Assembly (NCBI GenBank): GCA_017935805.1
Contig: JAGBGV010000369.1
Location: 1-7,218 of the forward strand
Direction of reading: 5' to 3'
Length of the DNA: 7,218 bases
DNA from: Clostridia bacterium
Lineage (GTDB): Bacteria; Bacillota_A; Clostridia; Oscillospirales; CAG-272
Part shown: positions 1 to 6,498 of the stretch, in pieces
Layout of the letters: every line of letters starts with the position of its first letter
Position numbering within the stretch: position 1 is the first letter of the stretch
The notes under the pieces: generated by a model
What the model was told of the DNA's origin: nothing
Seen by the model: the letters and a program-made list of their open reading frames with translations, nothing else
Databases searched by the model: none
Program-made: the position numbers and the translations under genes

Positions 1-121
1 CCTTGGGCAGAACAACGGCAACATCGAACTTTGTACGGTCAAAATTATGAAGATAATTAACCAGCAGACGCCCTGCTCCGCCGATGTTACTGTCGGAGAG
101 GATATTCAGTATCTTTATCAT
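1..121 (-). CDS. Glycosyltransferase, GT4-like N-terminus (partial, cut by window start)
   Basis: Only the first 40 residues are present. They start MIKILNILSDSNIGGAGR and continue through a helix (LLVNYLHNF) into a second strand (FDVAVVLP). A first beta-strand, a short GGAG-type loop, a helix and a second strand form the opening Rossmann unit typical of GT-B fold family 4 glycosyltransferases, which transfer sugars from nucleotide-sugar donors. Acceptor and donor cannot be read from this fragment. The start ATG (121-119) overlaps the stop TGA of the upstream flippase gene (120-118) by four bases, which points to translational coupling. The pairing of flippase and glycosyltransferase suggests a cell-wall or surface-polysaccharide role. 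The family call rests on a short N-terminus, so a different GT-B enzyme is possible. Confidence 0.62.
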   Translation of the reverse strand, partial: MIKILNILSDSNIGGAGRLLVNYLHNFDRTKFDVAVVLPK

Positions 122-1689
122 CGTTCAGCCTTTCCTTTCTTCTTAAAGATTCCGAGGATCGCCTTCATTTCATCGCATCCGAGTAATGCAGCCGCTACAG
201 CGTAAACGGTCACGCCAACAAGAACAGGGATGATGAAGCCGAAGAGCTTGCCCATGCCCTCGGTCAGCGTGGAGACGTACCATACAGCACAGCCCATTAC
301 AGCCGCGGAGATGAGGGATTTTGCTATGCCCCGGGCATCACGGGATGTAGGGGTGATGAGCTTTTTGTTTACAGCAAAGATAAGATTGATCGCCATGTTC
401 ACGGCAGTTGCGCCTACGGAAACCAGAGCAATACCGCCGATTCCAAGATATTCTCCAAAAATAACCACTACAGCAATGTTGAAGGTCATGGAAATAATGG
501 AGGAGAGCATGGGGATCTTTGTTTTTTCTACGGCGAAGAATGCTTTTGTCAGTACCTCGCAGACTGCGGCGAAGATCATTCCCACAGAGTATGCGCGGAG
601 TGCCTCTGCCGTTATTGCGGTGTCGGCAGAATTGAACACGCCGTTTTCGTAAATGATTGAGACAAATCCGCCCGAGAGCACTGCTACACCGACGGAGATC
701 GGCGCGATAATAAAGATCAGAGTGCGGATGGATGTGCGGGTCAGGCGGTCGCTTTCATCTGTGTCGCCCGATGCCGCCGCCTTTGCGAAATAGGGGAACA
801 GCAGATTTGTGGCAACGAAGGAGAAAAGCCCCACGATTATGATATACAGTCGGTTTGCATAATCCAGCGCGGAAATTGCCCGACCGCCCTCAATTCCTGA
901 GGCGAGATTTGTGTTGATAAGATTGCACACGGGAGTGGTCCACGTGGCAATGAGAATGGGCAGGGTGTTTTTTGCGGCACGTCCTATCTCGGGGGTAGCG
1001 AGTGGAGCAGTCAGCTTGTACCTGTAGCCTCGCTTGATGAGGGCAGGTATCTGAACAGCCGCCTGTGCGATCCAACCAACCAGCATGGCGACTGCCAGTC
1101 CTTTTACACCGAATCTACCGTTCAAGGTGAAGAGGTAGCCGACCATAATGAGGTTTGACACAAGGCTGATGAGGGCGGGGATGTTGTACTCTCCCTCGGA
1201 CTGAAGAAATCCCACAAAGGAGAACGCCATTCCCACAAATATCACCATTGGGAACATGATCCGCGTCAGCTCTGTTGCCATGCGGGCAGCTTCAGTGGAC
1301 AAGTCAGGTGCTATCCAACCCACAAGAGTCGGGGCAAACAGCACACCTGCTACTGTGAGAGCCGTTGTGATCGTCAGAATCAGGTTGAGATATGACTGGG
1401 CGAAGGAGAGAGCTTCATTTTTGCCTTTCCTTACCGCTATGCTGTTGTAAACGGGGATGAATGCCGAGGTGACGACACCTCCGAGGATGAAATCGAAAAT
1501 TGTTACAGGGAGCTTTGAGGCTGTGGCGTAAGCTATGGCGGCATCTGTTGTTCCGTAAGCGGACGCGACAAGTATATCGCGCAAAAGTCCGAGGACTTTC
1601 GACGCGAGTATGATCACACCCATGAGAACGGCGGATCTCGCCAAGGCTTTGCCTGAAAAGGATCCCTTGTTTTTTATATTATCATTCAT
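118..1689 (-). CDS. murJ: MurJ/MviN-family lipid II (or polysaccharide-lipid) flippase
   Basis: This 523-residue polytopic membrane protein has about 14 predicted hydrophobic segments, the usual number for the MVF (MurJ) branch of the MOP flippase superfamily. MurJ moves undecaprenyl-linked lipid II to the outer face of the membrane. The first segment carries the family signature SKVLGLLRD (residues 30-38, comparable with SRVLGFARD of E. coli), followed by a TDA at 48-50 and GGVVTSAFIPV near 70-80. The C-terminus is short and basic (KKKGKAER). The ATG at 1689-1687 is preceded by GAGG (1698-1701) with suitable spacing, and this site lies in the 15-bp gap after the rRNA methyltransferase gene. 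The next gene, a glycosyltransferase, starts inside its stop codon. Because of that neighbour, it may be a paralogue dedicated to a surface polysaccharide rather than the housekeeping lipid II flippase. Family assignment is firm, substrate is not. Confidence 0.87.
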   Translation of the reverse strand: MNDNIKNKGSFSGKALARSAVLMGVIILASKVLGLLRDILVASAYGTTDAAIAYATASKLPVTIFDFILGGVVTSAFIPVYNSIAVRKGKNEALSFAQSYLNLILTITTALTVAGVLFAPTLVGWIAPDLSTEAARMATELTRIMFPMVIFVGMAFSFVGFLQSEGEYNIPALISLVSNLIMVGYLFTLNGRFGVKGLAVAMLVGWIAQAAVQIPALIKRGYRYKLTAPLATPEIGRAAKNTLPILIATWTTPVCNLINTNLASGIEGGRAISALDYANRLYIIIVGLFSFVATNLLFPYFAKAAASGDTDESDRLTRTSIRTLIFIIAPISVGVAVLSGGFVSIIYENGVFNSADTAITAEALRAYSVGMIFAAVCEVLTKAFFAVEKTKIPMLSSIISMTFNIAVVVIFGEYLGIGGIALVSVGATAVNMAINLIFAVNKKLITPTSRDARGIAKSLISAAVMGCAVWYVSTLTEGMGKLFGFIIPVLVGVTVYAVAAALLGCDEMKAILGIFKKKGKAER

Positions 1690-1704
1690 ACAATTGGCCT
1701 CAAG

Positions 1705-2937
1705 TTATACAACTTGGAACAGATAGAATTTCAGGTAATCGGTTTCGGGGACATTCATTAATATAGGGTGGTCGGGGGACTGCTGACGGCACTCGATCTG
1801 ACGGAGAGAAACTCCCGCGTCATGGGATGCATCCCGCAGCATTTTGTAAAACAGATCGTTTGTCATAAAGTGTGAGCAGGAGCAGGTTGCAAGATAACCG
1901 CCGCGGGGCAGGCAACGCATTGCGCGCATATTGATATCCTTGTATCCGCGGTATGCGTCCTTCACCGTTGCCGAGGATTTGGTAAACGCCGGCGGGTCAA
2001 GGATGATGTAGTCATACTCGCACTTCTTTGATTCAAGCATATCCGTGAGCAGCTTGAACACGTCGGTGCAAAGGAAGGACATTCTGTCTGTAAGTCCGTT
2101 GAGCTCCGCGTTCTTTTTTGTCTGCGCGATGGCAGTTTCGGAAATATCAACTGCGGTTACGTGCTCGGCACCGCCGAATTCCGACGCACAGTTCAGAGCG
2201 AATGCACCTGTGTGAGTGAAGCAGTCAAGCACACGGCGACCTTTTGCAAGGCGAGCAGCCGCAAGTCTGTTGTACTTCTGATCCAGGAAGAATCCGGTCT
2301 TCTGTCCGCCTACATAGTCCACGTCGTATTTGATGCCGTTTTCGTTTATGATAACGTGACCGGTGGACGTGTCCTTTATGCCGAACTGCTCGGGGCGCCA
2401 GTAGCCAGTGAACTGCTCCATGCCCTCAAGCTCGCGGACCTTAACGTCGCATCTCTCATAAACTGCGGTGACATTTATGCCGTAGTCGGGGAGCATCTCA
2501 CAGAGAGTCTCAATGAGCAGATCCTTTACCTTTTCCGTACCGAGGCAGAGAGTCTGCACAACGAGTACGGATTCAAAGAGGTCGACAGTCAGTCCGGGGA
2601 AGGAATCCGCCTCACCGAAGATAAGACGGGAGCATTTCATGTCGTCTCCCATGACTGTCTTGCGGTAGTCCAGTGCATAACGGATGCGGCGACGGTAAAA
2701 TGCTTCGTCGAACTTGTCGTTGGCATTTACGGATATGATGCGGACGCGGATCTTTGAGTGGCTGTTGTAGTAGCCGGTGCCGATGAAGCGCTCCTTCGGA
2801 GAGAACACATTTACAAGTGAACCGTCCTCGGGAGTGCCGTCAACACGGGTAACCTCGCCCTCAAACACCCATGGGTGACCGGTTTTAGCGTGGCGCTCAC
2901 CTTTTTCGGTTATGAAAACGCGGGGTAGTTGTAGCAT
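1705..2937 (-). CDS. rlmI: RlmI-like class I SAM-dependent 23S rRNA methyltransferase (PUA + Rossmann)
   Basis: The 410-residue product matches the length and layout of RlmI/YwbD-type enzymes, which methylate a cytosine of 23S rRNA using S-adenosylmethionine. An N-terminal PUA-like RNA-binding domain (about residues 1-75, with HPWVFEGEV at 21-29) leads to a middle region containing RLIFGEADSFPGLTVD (104-119). The catalytic domain shows GQKTGFFLDQ (211-220), SAM-binding motif I VLDCFTHTGAF (236-246), an acidic strand end VTAVD (260-264), motif IV DPPAF (314-318) and a CSCSH segment (352-356). The ATG at 2937-2935 has AAGGAA (2945-2950) about seven bases upstream. Its TAA ends 15 bp before the flippase start, so the two are probably co-transcribed. 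Proline codons are mainly CCC with a minority of CCG, unlike the start of valS. The exact target base is inferred from the family. Confidence 0.85.
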   Translation of the reverse strand: MLQLPRVFITEKGERHAKTGHPWVFEGEVTRVDGTPEDGSLVNVFSPKERFIGTGYYNSHSKIRVRIISVNANDKFDEAFYRRRIRYALDYRKTVMGDDMKCSRLIFGEADSFPGLTVDLFESVLVVQTLCLGTEKVKDLLIETLCEMLPDYGINVTAVYERCDVKVRELEGMEQFTGYWRPEQFGIKDTSTGHVIINENGIKYDVDYVGGQKTGFFLDQKYNRLAAARLAKGRRVLDCFTHTGAFALNCASEFGGAEHVTAVDISETAIAQTKKNAELNGLTDRMSFLCTDVFKLLTDMLESKKCEYDYIILDPPAFTKSSATVKDAYRGYKDINMRAMRCLPRGGYLATCSCSHFMTNDLFYKMLRDASHDAGVSLRQIECRQQSPDHPILMNVPETDYLKFYLFQVV

Positions 2938-3000
2938 AATTGTTTCCTTAAATTATTGTGGTTGATTCAGATGAACTATTGTAAATCTTAACCCACGCTC

Positions 3001-3030
3001 TTCTTTTTCTCTTTAGCGAGAGAAAAAGAA
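3001..3030. repeat. Perfect 12-bp stem hairpin in the valS-rlmI spacer
   Basis: Arms 3001-3012 (TTCTTTTTCTCT) and 3019-3030 (AGAGAAAAAGAA) are exact reverse complements around a six-base loop. The stem is almost purely A/T with pyrimidines on one arm and purines on the other. There is no uridine run on its minus-strand downstream side, so it does not look like a simple terminator. It is the last of four hairpins in the spacer when read in the direction of transcription. Function unknown. Confidence 0.6.
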
Positions 3031-3064
3031 GCAAAAAGAGAACTTTCTTGAACGCATGGGTGTT

Positions 3065-3103
3065 TCGAACTCTGCGGAGTTCGATTTAGGACGCCGTCCT
3101 AAA
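3065..3103. repeat. Two abutting perfect 8-bp hairpins
   Basis: The first palindrome pairs 3065-3072 (TCGAACTC) with 3077-3084 (GAGTTCGA) around TGCG. The second begins at the very next base and pairs 3085-3092 (TTTAGGAC) with 3096-3103 (GTCCTAAA) around GCC. Two perfect stems with no spacer between them, in non-coding DNA, suggest a structured RNA or DNA element or part of a dispersed intergenic repeat. I cannot name a family from the sequence alone. Confidence 0.55.
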
Positions 3104-3131
3104 AACCTGCCAACTTTTTGAAAAAAGTTGG
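3101..3131 (-). terminator. Possible intrinsic terminator of valS
   Basis: The palindrome 3110-3131 (CCAACTTTTT paired with AAAAAGTTGG) lies about 27 bases after the valS stop in the direction of transcription. It is followed on the minus strand by four bases and then TTTTT (3105-3101). The offset of the T-run and the A/U-rich upper stem make it weaker than a textbook terminator. It may be a component of the hairpin cluster instead. Confidence 0.42.
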
Positions 3132-3157
3132 ATCAAAAACTTTCAGTAAAACAGCTT

Positions 3158-5788
3158 TTAGCCGAGCTTTTCGATAGCAACGATAAGGCTTTCGCGCTTT
3201 TCCTTGTACTTTTCAAGCTTTGTGCGCTCTGCATCAACAACTGCTGCAGGTGCACGGCTTACAAAGGATTCGTTGGACAGCTTACCTTCCGCACGCTTGA
3301 TCTCGGATTCAACTGTCGCAAGCTCACCCTGGAGTCTCTTCTTTTCAGCCTCAAAGTCGATCATATCGCCGAGAGGAATGTGAATAGTTGCGGAATCTGT
3401 AATGATAAGAACTGCTGTGTCGTCGTCATATGCGTCAACCAGCTCAACAGCGGAAGCGGATGCAAGCTTTTCGAAGAATGCGCCGCTGCCCTCAAATGCT
3501 TCAGGATACTTTGTTTCAATGAATACCTTCGCCTTACGGGAGGGGACAACGTTCATTTCGGCTCTGCGGATTCTGATAGCGCGGATAGCAGCGATAACCT
3601 TTTCCATGTTGTCGCTCTCCGCCGCGAATACGAGAGATTCTGTATATTCGGGGTAGCTCTTTACCATGATGCTGCCGTCCTCACCGGGCAGACCGCTGTA
3701 GATCTCCTCGGTAATGAAGGGCATGAAGGGATGGAGGAGCTTGAGAGTCTCGCGAAGAACATAAGCAAGTACGTTCTGTGCAACAATACCTCTTTCACCG
3801 CCTGCCTGAACGGAGGGCTTGGAGAGCTCGATGTACCAGTCACAGTAGATATCCCAGATAAAGTCGTAAATTGATGACAGAGCAACGCCAACCTCGTAGT
3901 TGTCAATATTACCGCATACGTTCTTTACTGTTTCCTCAAGCTTTGTGAGAACCCACTTGTCCTCACCCGACAGCTTGTCAGCAGAGGGCAGCTCGATCTT
4001 ATCAATAGTCAGGTTCATCATTACGAAGCGCGCCGCATTCCACAGCTTGTTAGCAAAGTTGCGGGCATTCTCGATCTTTTCGTCGGAGAAGCGCATGTCG
4101 TTTCCGGGGCTGTTACCTGTTGCAAGAGCAAAGCGGAGAGCGTCAGCACCGTACTTGTCGATGATCTCAAGAGGATCGATACCGTTGCCGAGGGATTTGG
4201 ACATCTTGCGGCCCTGGGAGTCACGAACCAGACCGTGGATCAGCACTGTATGGAACGGACACTGACCAGTCTGCTCAATTCCGGAGAATACCATACGGAT
4301 TACCCAGAAGAAGATAATATCGTAACCTGTTACAAGAACATCTGTCGGATAGAAATACTCTAACTCTGCTGTGTTCTTCGGCCAGCCAAGTGTGGAGAAC
4401 GGCCATAATGCGGAGGAGAACCATGTATCAAGTGTGTCCTCATCCTGCTTGAAGTGTGTATGACCGCACTTCGGACAAACCTCCGGACATGTCTTCGCAA
4501 CTACCATCTCACCGCACTCTTCACAGTAGTACGCCGGGATTCTGTGGCCCCACCAGATCTGTCTGGAGATACACCAGTCACGGATACCCTCTAACCAGTG
4601 AAGGTATGTCTTACCGTAGCTTTCCGGAACGAATTTTAACTGGCCGCTCTTAAGAGCTTCGATCGCCGGTTTTGCCATCTCGTCCATCTTTACGAACCAC
4701 TGCGGTTTTACCATCGGCTCTACAGTCGCGCCGCAACGGTCATGTGTACCAACGTTGTGCGGATGCGGAACAACTTTAACAAGAAGACCCATTTCCTTCA
4801 GATCCTCTACCATAGCTTTTCTTGCCTCGTAGCGGTCCATACCGAAGTATTTGCCCTTCGCACTGATTGTTGCATCATCATTCATAATGCAGAGTTCCGG
4901 AAGGTTGTGGCGTTTTCCTACTTCGAAGTCATTCGGGTCATGAGCCGGTGTGATCTTCACGCAGCCTGTACCGAACTCTTTGTCAACGTAAGAGTCAGCG
5001 ATTACCGGGATTTCTCTGTCTGTTAACGGCAGTTTTAACATCTTGCCGATGAGATCCGCATATCTTTCGTCCTCCGGGTTTACAGCTACAGCTGTATCAC
5101 CGAGAAGTGTCTCCGGACGTGTTGTTGCGATCTCTACGAAACGGCCTTCTTCACCAACGATCGGGTAGTTGATGTGCCAGAAGAAGCCATCCTGCTCCTC
5201 GTGCTCAACCTCTGCGTCAGAAATGGATGTCTGACATACCGGACACCAGTTGATGATTCTGGAACCTTTGTAGATATAACCTTTTTCATATAATTTTGTA
5301 AATACTTCTAATACTGCATCAGAACAGCCCTCGTCCATTGTGAAACGCTCTCTGTCCCAGTCAGCGGAAGTACCCAGCTTATGAAGCTGTTTTACGATTC
5401 TGGAGCCGTACTCATCTCTCCATGCCCAAACTTCTTTCAAGAAGCCCTCACGGCCAAGATCATCCTTGTTGATGCCCTGTTTTCTGAGTTTATCAATAAC
5501 CTTAACCTCTGTGGAGATCGCCGCATGGTCTGTACCCGGCTGCCAAAGTGCCTCAAAGCCCTGCATTCTCTTATAACGGATCAGGATATCCTGCATGGTG
5601 TTATCCAGAGCATGGCCCATGTGAAGGTGGCCGGTGATGTTCGGCGGCGGCATTACGATTGTAAACGGTTTCTTTCCTTCTCTTTTGCCGCGCTCAGCGT
5701 CAGCGTGGAAGTACTTATTGTCCAGCCATTTCTGGTACAGGCGTTCTTCAATGTCCGCCGGATTATAGGTCTTTTCCAGTTCTTTCAT
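3158..5788 (-). CDS. valS: Valyl-tRNA synthetase, intact but codon-mosaic
   Basis: This cytosolic class Ia synthetase charges tRNA-Val with valine; 876 residues is a normal bacterial ValRS length. The HIGH motif is HMGH (56-59, within PPPNITGHLHMGH) and the KMSKS motif is intact at 528-532. The CP1 editing domain (about 195-345) holds TTRPETLLGDTAV (about 222-235) and HDPNDFEVG (about 283-291). Cysteine pairs C182/C185 and C422/C425 plus C438/C441 fit zinc-binding knuckles. The anticodon-binding region includes CDWYIELSKP (about 650). A C-terminal coiled coil (about 808-876) with FEAEKKRL near its start completes the protein. AAGGAG (5801-5796) precedes the ATG by seven bases. It lies 21 bp after the small cysteine gene and shares its T-box leader. 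Oddity: proline is always CCG up to residue 511 and never CCG from 539 on, so the gene looks like a hybrid of two lineages. Confidence 0.97.
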   Translation of the reverse strand: MKELEKTYNPADIEERLYQKWLDNKYFHADAERGKREGKKPFTIVMPPPNITGHLHMGHALDNTMQDILIRYKRMQGFEALWQPGTDHAAISTEVKVIDKLRKQGINKDDLGREGFLKEVWAWRDEYGSRIVKQLHKLGTSADWDRERFTMDEGCSDAVLEVFTKLYEKGYIYKGSRIINWCPVCQTSISDAEVEHEEQDGFFWHINYPIVGEEGRFVEIATTRPETLLGDTAVAVNPEDERYADLIGKMLKLPLTDREIPVIADSYVDKEFGTGCVKITPAHDPNDFEVGKRHNLPELCIMNDDATISAKGKYFGMDRYEARKAMVEDLKEMGLLVKVVPHPHNVGTHDRCGATVEPMVKPQWFVKMDEMAKPAIEALKSGQLKFVPESYGKTYLHWLEGIRDWCISRQIWWGHRIPAYYCEECGEMVVAKTCPEVCPKCGHTHFKQDEDTLDTWFSSALWPFSTLGWPKNTAELEYFYPTDVLVTGYDIIFFWVIRMVFSGIEQTGQCPFHTVLIHGLVRDSQGRKMSKSLGNGIDPLEIIDKYGADALRFALATGNSPGNDMRFSDEKIENARNFANKLWNAARFVMMNLTIDKIELPSADKLSGEDKWVLTKLEETVKNVCGNIDNYEVGVALSSIYDFIWDIYCDWYIELSKPSVQAGGERGIVAQNVLAYVLRETLKLLHPFMPFITEEIYSGLPGEDGSIMVKSYPEYTESLVFAAESDNMEKVIAAIRAIRIRRAEMNVVPSRKAKVFIETKYPEAFEGSGAFFEKLASASAVELVDAYDDDTAVLIITDSATIHIPLGDMIDFEAEKKRLQGELATVESEIKRAEGKLSNESFVSRAPAAVVDAERTKLEKYKEKRESLIVAIEKLG
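4172..4258. other. Inferred mosaic junction inside valS (KMSKS segment)
   Basis: The last codon of the CCG-only part is Pro511 (4258-4256), and the first codon of the part lacking CCG is Pro539 (4174-4172). The switch must lie between them, in the stretch encoding the strongly conserved GRKMSKSLGNGIDP segment. Leucine TTA is found on the high-coordinate side (for example in VLEVFTKLYE, KLPLTD, GQLKF, HWLEG and AELEYF). I found no in-frame TTA on the low-coordinate side. The reading frame passes through without damage. The counts were made by eye; the cause (recombination or assembly join) is not decided by the sequence. Confidence 0.72.
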
Positions 5789-5809
5789 TTTCTTTCTCCT
5801 TTTTTATCG

Positions 5810-6004
5810 TTACATCTGTTTTCTCACGATCAGATACTCATCGCCCGGTCTGTAGTAAGAACAGCCAAAGTCGGTTCCCCGAAGGAACGCGAACATCTCA
5901 TCCTCATCCAGATCGGCTTCACAGACATAATATTCATAGTCTTCATCAAACACATAAAATGCGCATGATTCGCAGCTTCCCTGCATTTTTTTCTTTTTGT
6001 CCAT
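5810..6004 (-). CDS. Small four-cysteine protein, DUF6472-like
   Basis: This 64-residue protein has four cysteines: a CxxC pair at 11 and 14, then 28 and 48. It also has an acidic LDEDEM segment (32-37), a GCSYYRPGDEY segment (47-57) and a basic VRKQ end. The pattern matches my memory of the DUF6472 family of short Bacillota proteins with no known function. The spaced cysteines suggest a small metal-binding fold, probably zinc, which is inference. I chose the ATG at 6004 because GGAGG (6018-6014) sits nine bases upstream. The frame is also open to a GTG at 6034, but that start has no comparable site. It lies between the T-box terminator and valS, 21 bp from valS, so it should be induced when tRNA-Val is uncharged. 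That location suggests a link to translation or amino-acid supply but does not show one. Confidence 0.8.
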   Translation of the reverse strand: MDKKKKMQGSCESCAFYVFDEDYEYYVCEADLDEDEMFAFLRGTDFGCSYYRPGDEYLIVRKQM

Positions 6005-6040
6005 GCCAGACGGCCTCCAATTCCCAGGCAGCACGCTATT

Positions 6041-6068
6041 TTACATAGGACGGAACGTTCCTGTGTAA
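6041..6068 (-). other. Hairpin between T-box terminator and first gene
   Basis: Arms 6041-6050 and 6059-6068 pair over ten positions with a single non-Watson-Crick position, enclosing an eight-base loop. An alternative ten-base palindrome GGAACGTTCC occupies 6052-6061. The hairpin lies directly after the terminator T-run and before the ribosome-binding site of the small gene. It could stabilise or mark the 5' end of read-through mRNA, but no function is shown. Confidence 0.4.
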
Positions 6069-6069
6069 T

Positions 6070-6108
6070 AAAAAACGCCCCTTATATGCCAAAAGCATAC
6101 AAAGGGCG
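6070..6108 (-). terminator. Intrinsic terminator of the T-box leader
   Basis: In the minus-strand RNA, 6108-6095 pairs with 6089-6076 through 14 positions, including two G-U pairs, closed by a five-base loop. It is followed at once by six uridines (6075-6070). The promoter-proximal arm starts with the same bases (6110-6106) that the antiterminator needs, so the two structures exclude each other. This is the regulatory switch for the downstream small gene and valS. Confidence 0.9.
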
Positions 6109-6404
6109 AAGCACCGCGTTACCACCTTTATTCGCTGTTACACTCAGAATATAATCTCAGAGGCAAAACAATCGTAAATCACTTCACCATGAATTTTATA
6201 TCTAAGATCATACAGCAATCTCATTCAGTTTTTAACGGAAACCATCCGGGAACAGCTACTGATTCTTTCACCGTTCCGGCTCCGAAGCTACCTTCCACTC
6301 ACGCATTCCCAGACCGCCTTTCAGCCTTTGAACGATCCTCTCTGAGGGTGCAAATAAGTCTACTCCTCTTCTTCCCAGCCTTTAGAAATATAAAGCATTA
6401 TATG
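6070..6404 (-). promoter_or_regulatory. T-box leader (tRNA-Val sensor) controlling the small gene and valS
   Basis: T-box leaders bind a specific tRNA; uncharged tRNA stabilises an antiterminator and lets transcription continue. The conserved T-box AAGGTGGTAACGCGG is at 6128-6114. Its UGGU can pair with an ACCA tRNA end, as expected for a tRNA with discriminator A. The antiterminator can close by pairing GCGAA (6135-6131) with TTCGC (6110-6106), which competes with the terminator. Stem I shows GGGAAGAAGAGGAGTAGA (about 6376-6359) with its AGTA element, AGAGAG distally and GCTGAAAGG on the return side. The likely specifier is GUA (6291-6289) in GGAAGGTAGC, preceded by the GAA expected opposite AGTA and followed by a purine. 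GUA is a valine codon and agrees with valS downstream. The leader call is firm; the specifier is my reading of an unfolded sequence. Confidence 0.92.
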
Positions 6405-6410
6405 AAGTTA

Positions 6411-6439
6411 ATAATAATTTAAAGCACAGCGGTTGTCAA
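6411..6439 (-). promoter_or_regulatory. Sigma-A type promoter of the T-box-valS unit
   Basis: A perfect -35 box TTGACA (6439-6434) is separated by 17 bases from the -10 box TATTAT (6416-6411). Transcription would begin near 6404, about 20 bases before the recognisable base of T-box Stem I. A TATAAT at 6402-6397 lacks a fitting -35 and is less likely to be the main -10 box. Confidence 0.8.
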
Positions 6440-6498
6440 GAGTCGGCATCTAAATTTTACATGAATCATCGAATTATCAATCAAATAATCCATCCGTC

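Noticed and set aside
2161..2757. 198-residue open frame on the plus strand
   Set aside because: It lies wholly inside the RlmI-like gene, whose frame has clear family motifs, and its own translation shows no recognisable domain. It is an antisense shadow.
2978..3006. Possible promoter for rlmI with TACAAT at 2983-2978
   Set aside because: The -10 box is good, but the hexamer 17 bases upstream (AAAGAA, inside a hairpin arm) is a poor -35. rlmI may still have its own promoter, but this one is not supported.
3128..3874. 248-residue open frame on the plus strand, with others at 3900-4265 and 5381-5968
   Set aside because: All lie opposite the intact valS frame and are composed of reverse readings of its codons. 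The first even starts inside the terminator-like palindrome.
5810..6034. Longer form of the small cysteine protein starting at GTG 6034
   Set aside because: The GTG start has no Shine-Dalgarno, and its ten extra residues include the ribosome-binding sequence (6018-6014) that fits the ATG at 6004.
6397..6402. TATAAT as the main -10 box of the T-box unit
   Set aside because: The sequence at the expected -35 distance is GCTTTA, while TTGACA with 17-bp spacing to TATTAT lies just upstream and is much better.
6189..6422. 77-residue plus-strand ORF
   Set aside because: It covers the T-box leader and the -10 box of its promoter, which are well supported on the other strand. No ribosome-binding site or protein family was seen.
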